Of a stretch of DNA of 64,000 nt, positions 27,107 to 36,123 are shown in pieces. The stretch covers positions 62,001 through 126,000 of the forward strand of contig CASFGA010000005.1 in the NCBI GenBank assembly GCA_949294185.1, written 5' to 3'. A model generated the notes under the pieces. The model had not been told where the DNA came from. It was given only the letters and a program-made list of their open reading frames with translations, and searched no databases. Positions within the stretch are counted from its first letter, which is position 1. Every line of letters begins with the position of its first letter. Position numbers and translations under genes: made by a program. Source of the stretch: an uncultured Bacteroides sp. (lineage in GTDB: Bacteria > Bacteroidota > Bacteroidia > Bacteroidales > Bacteroidaceae).

Positions 27107-27343
27107 ATGTCTGAAATCGCATCAAAAGTACAGAAAATTATCGTTGATAAATTGGGCGTAGAAGAATCAGAAGTAGTGCCTACTGCAAGCTTTACTAACG
27201 ACCTGGGCGCAGATTCTCTGGACACTGTAGAATTGATCATGGAATTTGAAAAAGAATTCGGTATCTCTATTCCTGACGATCAGGCAGAAAAAATCCAAAC
27301 TGTAGGAGACGCTATCTCTTACATCGAAGCTAACGCAAAATAA
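27107..27343 (+). CDS. acpP: Acyl carrier protein
   Basis: A 78-residue acidic protein, normal length for the family. It carries growing acyl chains in fatty-acid synthesis on a phosphopantetheine arm attached to the Ser of [10 protein letters not shown]. The helices before and after ([20 protein letters not shown] and [20 protein letters not shown]) match the four-helix ACP fold. The start ATG follows an AT-rich leader typical of Bacteroides, without a strong Shine-Dalgarno. fabF begins 13 bp after the stop, so the two are cotranscribed, as is common across Bacteroidota. Confidence 0.98.
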   Translation: MSEIASKVQKIIVDKLGVEESEVVPTASFTNDLGADSLDTVELIMEFEKEFGISIPDDQAEKIQTVGDAISYIEANAK

Positions 27344-27356
27344 GTTAATTCTAACT

Positions 27357-28622
27357 ATGGAATTAAAAAGAGTGGTAGTAACAGGTCTTGGCGCGCTGAC
27401 TCCGGTAGGCAATACAGTTCCTGAATTCTGGAACAACCTTATCAACGGGGTAAGCGGGGCAGGGCCTATTACTCATTTTGACGCATCAAAGTTTAAAAGC
27501 CAGTTTGCCTGCGAGGTGAAGAATTTCAACGCAAACGATTTTATCGACCGCAAGGAAGCACGCAAGATGGATCTTTATACACAGTATGCCATCGTTGCCG
27601 CAAAAGAGGCCGTAGCGGATGCGAACATCGACGTTGAAAAAGAAGACTTGAATAAAATCGGAGTCATCTATGGCGTAGGTATAGGCGGACTTCATACATT
27701 CGAAGAAGAAGTGTTGAACTATGCGCAGACCAAAGACACCATCGGTCCGCGTTTCAGCCCTTTCTTCATCCCGAAAATGATTGCCGACATTGCGGCAGGC
27801 CACATCTCTATGATTTATGGTTTCCACGGACCGAACTTCACGACCACTTCAGCCTGTGCTTCTTCATCGAATGCCATCGGCGAAGCTTTCAATCTGATTC
27901 GTCTGGGAAAAGCTAACATCATATTGGCCGGAGGTGCAGAAGCCACCATCTACCCGGCAGGTGTAGGCGGGTTCAACTCGATGAACGCACTGTCTACCCG
28001 CAATGACGACCCGACTCATGCTTCACGTCCTTTCAGTGCAAGCCGTGACGGTTTCGTTATGGGAGAGGGTTCCGGATGTCTGATTCTGGAAGAACTGGAA
28101 CATGCCAAAGCACGTGGTGCCAAGATATACGCTGAAATTGCCGGAACAGGCGCTTCTGCCGACGCTTACCACATCACAGCCTCTCATCCAGAAGGCTTGG
28201 GTGCCAAGTTGGTTATGTCGAACGCACTGGAAGATGCCGGCATGAAACCGGAAGACATCGACTATATCAACGTACACGGCACATCGACTCCGGTAGGTGA
28301 CATCTCAGAGGTGAAAGCCATTCAGGCTCTCTTCGGAGACTACGCTTATCAGGTAAATATCAGCTCCACCAAATCAATGACAGGACACCTTCTGGGTGCT
28401 GCCGGAGCTGTGGAAGCCATCGCTTGTGTATTATCTGTTAAGAATGACATTGTGCCTCCCACTATCAATCACGAAGAAGGAGACAACGATGAACAAATCG
28501 ATTACAACCTGAACTTCACGTTCAACAAGGCACAACAGCGCACCATCCGCGCCGCATTGAGCAATACATTCGGTTTTGGAGGTCACAATGCATGTGTAAT
28601 CGTAAAAAAATACGCTGAATAA
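27357..28622 (+). CDS. fabF: 3-oxoacyl-[acyl-carrier-protein] synthase II
   Basis: A 421-residue beta-ketoacyl-ACP synthase that condenses malonyl-ACP with acyl-ACP in fatty-acid elongation. The thiolase-fold catalytic triad is visible: the Cys in TTSACASSSNAIG, the His in NVHGTSTPVGD and the His in TKSMTGHLLGAAGAVE. The C-terminus ends with the conserved SNTFGFGGHNACVI. Length is standard for FabF. It follows acpP by 13 bp, and its stop is adjacent to the rnc start, indicating a three-gene operon. Confidence 0.98.
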   Translation: MELKRVVVTGLGALTPVGNTVPEFWNNLINGVSGAGPITHFDASKFKSQFACEVKNFNANDFIDRKEARKMDLYTQYAIVAAKEAVADANIDVEKEDLNKIGVIYGVGIGGLHTFEEEVLNYAQTKDTIGPRFSPFFIPKMIADIAAGHISMIYGFHGPNFTTTSACASSSNAIGEAFNLIRLGKANIILAGGAEATIYPAGVGGFNSMNALSTRNDDPTHASRPFSASRDGFVMGEGSGCLILEELEHAKARGAKIYAEIAGTGASADAYHITASHPEGLGAKLVMSNALEDAGMKPEDIDYINVHGTSTPVGDISEVKAIQALFGDYAYQVNISSTKSMTGHLLGAAGAVEAIACVLSVKNDIVPPTINHEEGDNDEQIDYNLNFTFNKAQQRTIRAALSNTFGFGGHNACVIVKKYAE

Positions 28623-28623
28623 C

Positions 28624-29616
28624 GTGCTAGACAATATGACAGATAGGATAAGACTCTTTTTCCGCAAGGACAAGGAGCCTTATCTTTGTTTTTATAGGAT
28701 ATTGGGATTCTATCCCCGGAATATCGAGCTCTACAAGCAAGCTCTGCTTCACAAGTCTTCATCAGTCAAAGAAAAAGGGCGCCTGTTGAACAACGAGCGT
28801 CTGGAATTTCTTGGCGACGCCATCCTGGATGCCATCGTAGCGGATATTGTCTACAAACATTTTGATGGGAAACGGGAAGGATTCCTGACAAACACCCGTT
28901 CAAAAATAGTGCAGCGTGAAACTTTAAACCGCGTTGCGGTAGAAATCGGGTTGGACAAACTGATTAAATACACCACCCGCCAGTCTTCACACAACAGCTA
29001 CATGTGCGGCAATGCGTTCGAAGCCCTCATCGGAGCCATTTATTTGGACAGAGGATACCGGGCATGTAAAAAGTTCATGGAGGAACGCATCATCAACCGA
29101 TACTTGAATCTGGAAAAAGTGTCCCGTAAGGAAGTCAACTTCAAGTCCAGACTAATAGAATGGGGACAGAAATACAAGTTTGAAATAAACTTCGAGCTAT
29201 TGGACGAATCTCTGGACAAAGAACAGAATCCTATTTTTGAAACCCAGATTACTGTTGAAAACATTCCGGCCGGACGAGGCAAAGGCTATTCCAAAAAGGA
29301 ATCACAGCAGGAAGCTTCGCATAAAACGCTCGCAATGATAAAGAACAACCCGCGGTTCATCGAGACAATCTATACAGCCAAGGCGGAACGCGAACAGCAG
29401 GCATCAGAAAAAGCGGAACAAACCATTCCACAACAAAAAGAAGAAGCGGCCATCCCTACAGAGTCAGCGGAAGAAAAGACATTCGCCTACGAGGAAACAG
29501 AGTCATTGCAAACTAAGAAAACCGATAGTGACACCGAACGCATCATTGCGGAAGCCGAAGAAGCGGCTTTTTTGACAGAAGAAAAAATTCTTAAGGACAA
29601 TAGCGAAAAAAAATAA
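28624..29616 (+). CDS. rnc: Ribonuclease III with acidic C-terminal tail
   Basis: Up to 330 residues. The RNase III domain has the signature ERLEFLGDAILDAIVADIVY with metal-binding acidic residues and the second metal site in GNAFEALIGAIYLDRGY. A double-stranded RNA-binding domain follows at about residues 175-245 (FKSRLIEWGQKYKFEINFEL to KKESQQEASHKTLAMI). The last 80 or so residues are a Glu/Lys-rich, probably disordered tail absent from the roughly 226-residue E. coli enzyme. The enzyme cuts structured RNA, including rRNA precursors and sRNA-mRNA duplexes. The first in-frame start is GTG at 28624; an ATG at 28636 gives a protein four residues shorter and is equally plausible. Coupled to fabF. 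Confidence 0.96.
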   Translation: MLDNMTDRIRLFFRKDKEPYLCFYRILGFYPRNIELYKQALLHKSSSVKEKGRLLNNERLEFLGDAILDAIVADIVYKHFDGKREGFLTNTRSKIVQRETLNRVAVEIGLDKLIKYTTRQSSHNSYMCGNAFEALIGAIYLDRGYRACKKFMEERIINRYLNLEKVSRKEVNFKSRLIEWGQKYKFEINFELLDESLDKEQNPIFETQITVENIPAGRGKGYSKKESQQEASHKTLAMIKNNPRFIETIYTAKAEREQQASEKAEQTIPQQKEEAAIPTESAEEKTFAYEETESLQTKKTDSDTERIIAEAEEAAFLTEEKILKDNSEKK

Positions 29617-29742
29617 GGTCCGGCCATTCCACAACAAGACCAATTCACGGCGAAGGAATCCTTCTTCTCGTTACGGAATTTTAAAGAATATTTGCAACAT
29701 TCCCTGCTGAAGAACATAAATGTACGGATTCTTATAAAGATT

Positions 29743-29790
29743 TGTAACATTGAAAACATTGGATGTTACATAGAAGAAACCAAATGTAAC
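29743..29790. promoter_or_regulatory. Candidate operator upstream of the PUL C susC
   Basis: TGTAACAT (29743-29750) and ATGTTACA (29763-29770) form a perfect 8-bp inverted repeat with a 12-bp spacer. A further half-site ATGTAAC lies at 29784-29790, just upstream of the -35 area of the candidate promoter. The spacing suits a dimeric regulator. The rest of 29617-29857 shows no gene. Confidence 0.5.
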
Positions 29791-29820
29791 TTATTTTACC
29801 GCGATTAATTTGCGTGTTTG

Positions 29821-29828
29821 TAATTTTG
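29821..29828 (+). promoter_or_regulatory. Candidate -7 box of PUL C susC
   Basis: TAATTTTG matches TAnnTTTG exactly. The start of transcription would lie about 24 nt before the susC ATG at 29858. The -33 region has only a T-rich partial match. Confidence 0.45.
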
Positions 29829-29857
29829 CTGAGTAATCATAACAAAAAAACAACATT

Positions 29858-32800
29858 ATGAAAAGCGCAAATTACTCTCGCCCGTTAGGGCTGTTGTTCT
29901 TGTTATGCCTGATTCCGATTTGGGCATTTGCACAGAACATTACAGTGAAAGGAACTGTAAAAGATGGAGCTGGCGAAACAATCATTGGTGCCAGCGTGGT
30001 GGAAAAAGGAACAACCAATGGTACCATTACCGATTTCGACGGAAATTTTACCTTGAATGTCCCATCAAACTCTACACTTCAGATTTCATTTGTGGGTTAC
30101 AAAACTCAGGAAGTCGCTGTATCAGGAAAGACGACAATAAATGTTACATTGTCAGAAGATACACAGATGTTGGATGATGTGGTAGTAGTAGGTTATGGTA
30201 CACAGAAGAAAGAAGACTTGACTTCGGCCATCTCTACTTTGAGCCCGAAGGAAGTATTGAAATCACCGGGTGGTATTACAGATGCATTGCAGGGAAGTAC
30301 GGCCGGTGTCAACGTATCCGGAGGAAAGATCCGTATCCGTGGTACTGCTTCCATTACCGGTAGCACTGACCCGCTGTGGGTAGTAGACGGTATTATTGAC
30401 GCATCAGGAAACATTCCGAACGATGATGAAATCGAGTCTATCCAAGTACTGAAGGATGCCGCATCTTGCGCCATCTATGGTGTGCGTGGTGCAAACGGCG
30501 TTATCGTGGTTACTACCAAAAAAGGTAGTGAGGGCAAGCCGAAAATCAACTTCAATGCTTACGCCGGTTTCGGCTCTCCATCCAAAAAAGTTGATATGCT
30601 GAATGCGTACGATTACGGAGTTTATGTAAATGAACTTTATTATAATAGTTCAAGTGCAGCTTCTATAGCTAATGGCACATGGAACCAAACAGTGCCGACA
30701 GGAGTTGCAAATCCAAGCACCCCTTTGGCTAATACAGATTGGTGGGATCAATATTTCTGCAACACCAATTATCAGAAGTACGATGTATCTATCAGCGGCG
30801 GAAGCAAGTATGCCAATTACCGCATCGGTGCTACGCATACCGACAACGACGACCAGATGCACAAGAACAATGCACAGGTAGACAACATCTATGCCAATGT
30901 AGAGGGTACAGTAGGCCGCATCACTTACGGTGGACGTATCTTTGCAAACTACAGCCGCACCAACGGATATACCGGAGCTTCACTGATGAACATGTTGATG
31001 ATTTCTCCGAACCTGCCGGTATACAATGAAGACGGAAGCTTCTTCCTTACCGGAAACAACGGTCGCGATGGAAATGACATCACAAACCAAGCTTGGTATC
31101 TCCATAACCAACAGCTTGCCAACCGTTCAGTAAGTATGATGGGTAGTATCTTCGGAGAAATTAAGATCTTCGACTGGTTGAAATACCGCTTGACTTATAC
31201 CTATTCATACGCTCGCAACAACGACAAGACTATCATCCCTCAATATGATTTGGGTACAGCCAATTCCAGACAAGGTTATAACCAACAAACCTCAACCAAA
31301 GGCGGCAGCGGACATGAAGTAATCGAGAACCTGCTCACTTTCGACCATACATTCAACGATGTGCACAACCTTTCAGGAGTATTGGGTATCGTTTCTGAAA
31401 CATTCGACGGATGGTCAACAGGCATCACCGGCCGCAGCAACGAATACAGCGGATTCGGTATCGAGAGCCGTTATCCGGACAACCAAACAGTTATTAGTTC
31501 TCAAACTAACCAAGCTTACTTCTCTTATCTGGCCCGCGTCATGTATTCATACAACAGCAAGTATATGATTACAGCCAACTTCCGTGCGGATGAATCCTCT
31601 AAGTTTGCAGACGGAAACCGTTGGGGATACTTCCCGTCATTCTCTGTAGGATGGAGAATCAGCGAAGAGCCGTGGATGAAGGAAGCTACTTCCGGATGGC
31701 TCGACAATTTGAAAATCCGCGCTACGTTGGGATGGATTGGTAGTGCCAATGCCGTAGGTATATACGACTATCAGTCAGTAGTGGAAACCGACAACCGTTA
31801 CTATACATTCGGCCCGAACCAGATTAATCCGGAAGGAACCGCATCAAATGCTCCCGCTCCGCTGATTGAGAACTTTGCCAACCCCGACTTGTCATGGGAA
31901 ACTACTCGTGATGCAGGTGTAGGTTTCGATATGGACATGTTCAACAACAAGCTGAGCCTGGTATTCGACTACTACAACCGTAAGACTACCGACATGCTGC
32001 TGGCCGTTCAGCTTCCGCGTTCAACCGGTAACATCAACTCTGTTTACATGAACGTAGGTAGCATGACAAACTGGGGTATTGAAATTGCAGCAACCTATCG
32101 CGAACAGATAGGAGACTTCAAGTTCACCATCTCTCCGAACTTCTCTCTTTACCGCAACGAAGTTACCAGTTTGGGTAGCAACGCTTCATTGGCAGGAGGC
32201 AACTCTTCTGTAGGAAACGTAACCATGACCGTAGTAGGCCAGCCGGTTGCCCAGTTCTGGGGATACAAGACCGACGGACTGTTCAAGACCGATGAAGAAG
32301 CAGCCAACTATGTGAACAAAAATGGACAACGCTTACAAGAATCCGCCAAAGCCGGTGACCTCAAGTATGTAGATGTAAACGGTGACGGAACAATTTCTGA
32401 CGATGACAAGACTTTCATCGGCTCTTCTCTGCCCGACTGCTCTTTCGGTCTGAACATTACGGCTGAATACAAGGGATTCGACTTCTCTATGCTGTGGCAA
32501 GGAGACTTCGGCAACCAAATTTTCAACAACTGGAAATATGAACTGATGGGTGGCTATGCAGCCAAAAACCAGATGGCTGATATGAAAAACCGTTTCCGCG
32601 CTCAGGATGTGACTTTCACAACTGCCGGTGGCGAAACCATTACATTGCCTGCCAACACCAACACGGATGTTCCGCGCGCCGTATTGAACGATCCGAACGG
32701 TAACCATACCAAGGCATCCGACTATTTCATTGAAAACGGCTCTTACTTCCGTTGCAACCGAATCACATTGGGCTATACGTTCGACAAGAGCCTGCTTTCA

Positions 32801-32998
32801 AAGATTCATGTAGAATCCTTGCGTCTGTACATGGGTGTGAAGAATCCGTTCACCATCACCGGTTATTCCATGTTCGACCCGCAGGTACCGAGCGGAGGTG
32901 CAACTCTGAACCGCGGCGTTGACGGTGCTTTCTATTACTCTGGTGATACTTATTGGGCAACACGCGAGTTCTTTGCCGGCGTACAGTTAACATTCTAA
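29858..32998 (+). CDS. SusC/RagA TonB-dependent transporter (PUL C)
   Basis: A 1,046-residue outer-membrane transporter without an STN domain. The signal peptide ends in IWAFAQN. The carboxypeptidase-regulatory-like domain is VKGTVKDGAGETIIGASVVE, and the TonB box/plug starts DDVVVVGYGTQKKEDLTSAI. The plug holds LWVVDGIID and VLKDAASCAIYGVRGANGVI, and the barrel ends in REFFAGVQLTF. The coding sequence is richer in G+C and more regular in codon choice than the PUL A genes, which suggests a well-expressed, long-resident gene. Its only partner is the SusD 27 bp downstream; no enzyme is encoded nearby, so it may import products released by enzymes elsewhere or a non-glycan ligand. Confidence 0.95.
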   Translation: MKSANYSRPLGLLFLLCLIPIWAFAQNITVKGTVKDGAGETIIGASVVEKGTTNGTITDFDGNFTLNVPSNSTLQISFVGYKTQEVAVSGKTTINVTLSEDTQMLDDVVVVGYGTQKKEDLTSAISTLSPKEVLKSPGGITDALQGSTAGVNVSGGKIRIRGTASITGSTDPLWVVDGIIDASGNIPNDDEIESIQVLKDAASCAIYGVRGANGVIVVTTKKGSEGKPKINFNAYAGFGSPSKKVDMLNAYDYGVYVNELYYNSSSAASIANGTWNQTVPTGVANPSTPLANTDWWDQYFCNTNYQKYDVSISGGSKYANYRIGATHTDNDDQMHKNNAQVDNIYANVEGTVGRITYGGRIFANYSRTNGYTGASLMNMLMISPNLPVYNEDGSFFLTGNNGRDGNDITNQAWYLHNQQLANRSVSMMGSIFGEIKIFDWLKYRLTYTYSYARNNDKTIIPQYDLGTANSRQGYNQQTSTKGGSGHEVIENLLTFDHTFNDVHNLSGVLGIVSETFDGWSTGITGRSNEYSGFGIESRYPDNQTVISSQTNQAYFSYLARVMYSYNSKYMITANFRADESSKFADGNRWGYFPSFSVGWRISEEPWMKEATSGWLDNLKIRATLGWIGSANAVGIYDYQSVVETDNRYYTFGPNQINPEGTASNAPAPLIENFANPDLSWETTRDAGVGFDMDMFNNKLSLVFDYYNRKTTDMLLAVQLPRSTGNINSVYMNVGSMTNWGIEIAATYREQIGDFKFTISPNFSLYRNEVTSLGSNASLAGGNSSVGNVTMTVVGQPVAQFWGYKTDGLFKTDEEAANYVNKNGQRLQESAKAGDLKYVDVNGDGTISDDDKTFIGSSLPDCSFGLNITAEYKGFDFSMLWQGDFGNQIFNNWKYELMGGYAAKNQMADMKNRFRAQDVTFTTAGGETITLPANTNTDVPRAVLNDPNGNHTKASDYFIENGSYFRCNRITLGYTFDKSLLSKIHVESLRLYMGVKNPFTITGYSMFDPQVPSGGATLNRGVDGAFYYSGDTYWATREFFAGVQLTF

Positions 32999-33025
32999 TA
33001 TTTTAAACACTAAATCAGAATTATC

Positions 33026-34888
33026 ATGAAACGAATGAAATTATATATAGGTGCCTGCTTGGGGACAGCTTTAATCTCTCTAAGCTCCTGCGAACCGGAT
33101 ATGGTATACAATAATCCCTCTGCAGACAATGAAGCGACCTATTACAATACCAAAGAACACCTGACCTACGCCGTAAACGGCGCCTACAATATGCTGCAAC
33201 GTGCAGGAGGATGGGCACGGTGGATGCCGTTTATGCTGAACGCCCGCAGCGATGAATATGCCTTTACAAGCGGTGCGGCTGCCGGCGAGCCGGAAACGGC
33301 ACGACTTTCCCAGTATACAGCCAATGCCGACTTGGGAAGTATGTCTGCCACTTATCAGGACTTCTACACTTTACAATATGCAGCCAACCTGGCTTTGGAG
33401 AAGCTCGAAGCCAATCAGGACGGAGCATTTGACCTAAACAACGCCGACGACAAGAAACTGTATGACCGTCTGCGCGGCGAAGCCATCTTCCTGCGCGGTC
33501 TCAGCCGCTTCTATCTGGTCTATTTCTTCGGCGATGAAATTCCTGACCGCGACTATACAACAACTGGCGGCGACGACTATCTGCTGCCTCCAGCCGAACC
33601 CGGACAGATTTACCAACGGATGGTGCAGGACTTCAAGGATGCTTCTGAACTGCTGACTGAATGGGACTACGAAGGAACTGAAAATGAAGGACGCGCCACC
33701 AAAGGCTCGGCACTGGCTTTCCTTGCCAAAGCCTACATGGGACGCCCGATATTGGACGGAACGGCCAAGGCCGGAGATGCGGACTGGGCTGAAGCCAAGA
33801 AGGTTTTGTGGCAGATTATTGATTCTAAAGCATACGAACTGATACCGAACTACCGGGAAAATGCCACGGAGGACAATGAAAACAACAAGGAATCTCTGTT
33901 CGAAGTGCAGTTCTCCCAGAGCACCGAAACCGGAGGATTCAACCCCGCTGCTCCGGGTGACATCAACAGTTGGGTAGTAACGGGACAAGACTGCATGAGA
34001 ATGCTTGAAATAACCGCCCCAAACTCCGCTGTCTCCAGCAGATGGTGGAACGGTATGCCTTCACTGGCCTTGTATAATGAATTTGAACGCGACGGAAACG
34101 GACAAATCATCGACCCGCGTGCTTACTTGGGTATGTATATTCCTGGAGGATGCAAGTTTAAAGGAAAAGGAGAGGCAGGAAAAGAAGAAGATGGAGAATG
34201 GATCGGATATGACAAACTGTTCTCTGATGTTGATAAAGATACCGGTAAAGATCTTTTTGCTGAATGGAGAGGAACATGGTTCGGCTGCCGCAAATACGGC
34301 ATTGATGAGTTCCGAAACATGCTCCGCAGCGGTATCAACGACCGTGTGATCCGTTATGCCGATATTCTGCTGATGTACGCTGAATGCTGTCTTGAGGCAG
34401 ACGGTGACGAAGCAACGGCAAGAGAATATATCAATAAAGTACGCGACCGCGCCGACAACAATACGGAAGCATACAATACTACCGGAGCAGATGCCGGTAT
34501 GTGGTATCTGAAAGGCAACATGCTGCCCACCGTTGAAGAGCTTATCGCTGATGCCCCGACATTAGGAAGAGTAGTAGGCAAAGACGGAACCGTAATCTGC
34601 AAGGGAACGGAAATCAACACCGTGCGCCGCGCGCTGAAGCACGAATATTCTGTTGAGCTGTATTGGGAAGGATGGCGCTTCTTCAACCTGATGCGCTGGT
34701 ACAACAATCCGAACGATCCGGATCGTGAAAGCATGTTGGACAACCTGAAGAACAAGAACGCGATGCAGATGGAACAGACCAATCTGAGCGGTACTGTAAC
34801 CTTTGACTACAGTCGCCACTTGCGTCTGCCGATACCGTCAACCGAACTTTCTACGAACACGAACATGCACGGCAATTCTGCAAATTAA
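33026..34888 (+). CDS. SusD/RagB-family surface lipoprotein (PUL C)
   Basis: A 620-residue lipoprotein, somewhat longer than average SusD. The lipobox is ISLSSC with Cys at about residue 22. SusD features include the N-terminal AYNMLQRAGGWARW region, the TPR-like RGEAIFLRGLSRFYLVYFFG and RATKGSALAFLAKAYMGRPI. The C-terminal HEYSVELYWEGWRFFNLMRW precedes the family ending LPIPSTEL. It partners the preceding SusC as the ligand-binding lid. The pair is closed by the terminator at 34913-34944. No glycosidase follows, so the ligand cannot be guessed. Confidence 0.94.
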   Translation: MKRMKLYIGACLGTALISLSSCEPDMVYNNPSADNEATYYNTKEHLTYAVNGAYNMLQRAGGWARWMPFMLNARSDEYAFTSGAAAGEPETARLSQYTANADLGSMSATYQDFYTLQYAANLALEKLEANQDGAFDLNNADDKKLYDRLRGEAIFLRGLSRFYLVYFFGDEIPDRDYTTTGGDDYLLPPAEPGQIYQRMVQDFKDASELLTEWDYEGTENEGRATKGSALAFLAKAYMGRPILDGTAKAGDADWAEAKKVLWQIIDSKAYELIPNYRENATEDNENNKESLFEVQFSQSTETGGFNPAAPGDINSWVVTGQDCMRMLEITAPNSAVSSRWWNGMPSLALYNEFERDGNGQIIDPRAYLGMYIPGGCKFKGKGEAGKEEDGEWIGYDKLFSDVDKDTGKDLFAEWRGTWFGCRKYGIDEFRNMLRSGINDRVIRYADILLMYAECCLEADGDEATAREYINKVRDRADNNTEAYNTTGADAGMWYLKGNMLPTVEELIADAPTLGRVVGKDGTVICKGTEINTVRRALKHEYSVELYWEGWRFFNLMRWYNNPNDPDRESMLDNLKNKNAMQMEQTNLSGTVTFDYSRHLRLPIPSTELSTNTNMHGNSAN

Positions 34889-34912
34889 TAAATAAATTGG
34901 TTTACATTTCGG

Positions 34913-34944
34913 GGAATCCGGCTTCACGGCCGGATTCCTTTTTT
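34913..34944 (+). terminator. Rho-independent terminator after PUL C susD
   Basis: GGAATCCGG (34913-34921) pairs perfectly with CCGGATTCC (34930-34938), 8-nt loop, followed by six T residues. It ends the susCD transcript 24 bp after the stop. Confidence 0.9.
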
Positions 34945-35056
34945 ATAGGGAGACAGCCTGCTTGTCCCAGTTCCGTTTCATACATACACCGTCCAAATGC
35001 CACCGCGGTGAAAACCGTATCCGGACAGGAAGAAAACGGTTTCCTGCCCTGACCAA

Positions 35057-35089
35057 AAACAAATCCCGACTGCACGCACAGCCGGGATT
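35057..35089 (-). terminator. Rho-independent terminator after dus
   Basis: On the minus strand, AATCCCGGCTG (complement of 35079-35089) pairs with the complement of 35062-35072 with one mismatch, followed by TGTTTTT. It lies 29 bp after the dus stop. The stretch between this and the susD terminator (34945-35056) holds no gene. Confidence 0.8.
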
Positions 35090-35117
35090 CACTATATTTT
35101 TGGGGGAGCTTCAGGCA

Positions 35118-36113
35118 TTATCTCTGCCTGTCGCAGCCGAATGTCTCTTCAATGTAGTCTAAAATACCGTTCAGCTCCGCCAATGTCTCGGCACAGAGCA
35201 TGGCAATGCGCGTTTCCCTGAAGTTCGGAATCCCCTTGAACAAGGGCGAAGCCGCCAGATGACGGCGCACATGAAGGATTCCCCTGCGCTCGTCCAACAG
35301 GTTTACACTGTCGGCCACCTCGCGCCGGAGCACATCCATCCGCCATTTGAAGCTGAGCGGAGGGAGCTCTTCACCGGTATCCAAGAAATGTTTCACCTCC
35401 TTGAAAATCCAGGGACGACCGAAGCTTGCGCGGCCTATCATAATAGCATCCACCCCGTATGCCTCGAAACACTCGCGGGCTCGTGCAGGCGTAGTGACAT
35501 CCCCGTTGCCGATAACCGGAATCCGCATGCGGGGATTCTTCTTCACCTCCCCTATCAGCGTCCAGTCCGCCTCGCCCGTATACATCTGGGCCCGTGTGCG
35601 TCCGTGAATTGTCAAAGCCTCTATGCCGCAATCCTGCAACCGTTCGGCCAGTTCCACAATAATCTTATGTTCCGCATCCCAACCCAACCGGGTCTTTACC
35701 GTGACGGGAATCTGCACGGCATCCACCACGGCGCGCGTTATCTCCAGCATCTTCGGCACATTCTGAAGCATTCCCGCTCCTGCGCCCTTGCCCGCCACAC
35801 GCTTCACGGGGCAGCCAAAGTTCAAATCAAGAATATCCGGCTTCGCCTGCTCCACAATACGGGCAGCCTCCACCATCGTATCCGTATCCCTCCCATAGAT
35901 CTGAATGGCCACGGGGCGTTCCTTCTCACTGATGTTCAGCTTGAGCAACGTCTTGTCTACCGAGCGTATCAAGGCATCGGCCGATACAAACTCGGTATAC
36001 ACCATATCAGCACCAAACTCCTTGCACAGCAGACGGAAGGCCGGGTCGGTCACATCCTCCATCGGAGCAAGCAGAACGGGGTATTTCCCTAAGTCAATGT
36101 TCCGTATCTTCAT
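35118..36113 (-). CDS. dusB: tRNA-dihydrouridine synthase, DusB type
   Basis: About 331 residues from the ATG at 36113, which has a GAGG ribosome-binding site; the frame runs further up to 36170 but into the pfk coding region. It reduces specific uridines in the tRNA D-loop using FMN and NADPH. Motifs: VLLAPMEDVTDPAFRLLC at the N-terminus, the catalytic Cys in DLNFGCPVKRVAGKGAGAGM, LTIHGRTRAQMYTGEADW, and the FMN phosphate site IPVIGNGDV then IGRASFGRPWIF. The long KGAGAGML form is typical of bacterial DusB. It begins 10 bp after the pfkA stop and is cotranscribed with it. Confidence 0.93.
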   Translation of the reverse strand: MKIRNIDLGKYPVLLAPMEDVTDPAFRLLCKEFGADMVYTEFVSADALIRSVDKTLLKLNISEKERPVAIQIYGRDTDTMVEAARIVEQAKPDILDLNFGCPVKRVAGKGAGAGMLQNVPKMLEITRAVVDAVQIPVTVKTRLGWDAEHKIIVELAERLQDCGIEALTIHGRTRAQMYTGEADWTLIGEVKKNPRMRIPVIGNGDVTTPARARECFEAYGVDAIMIGRASFGRPWIFKEVKHFLDTGEELPPLSFKWRMDVLRREVADSVNLLDERRGILHVRRHLAASPLFKGIPNFRETRIAMLCAETLAELNGILDYIEETFGCDRQR

Positions 36114-36123
36114 AGTCCTCCGC

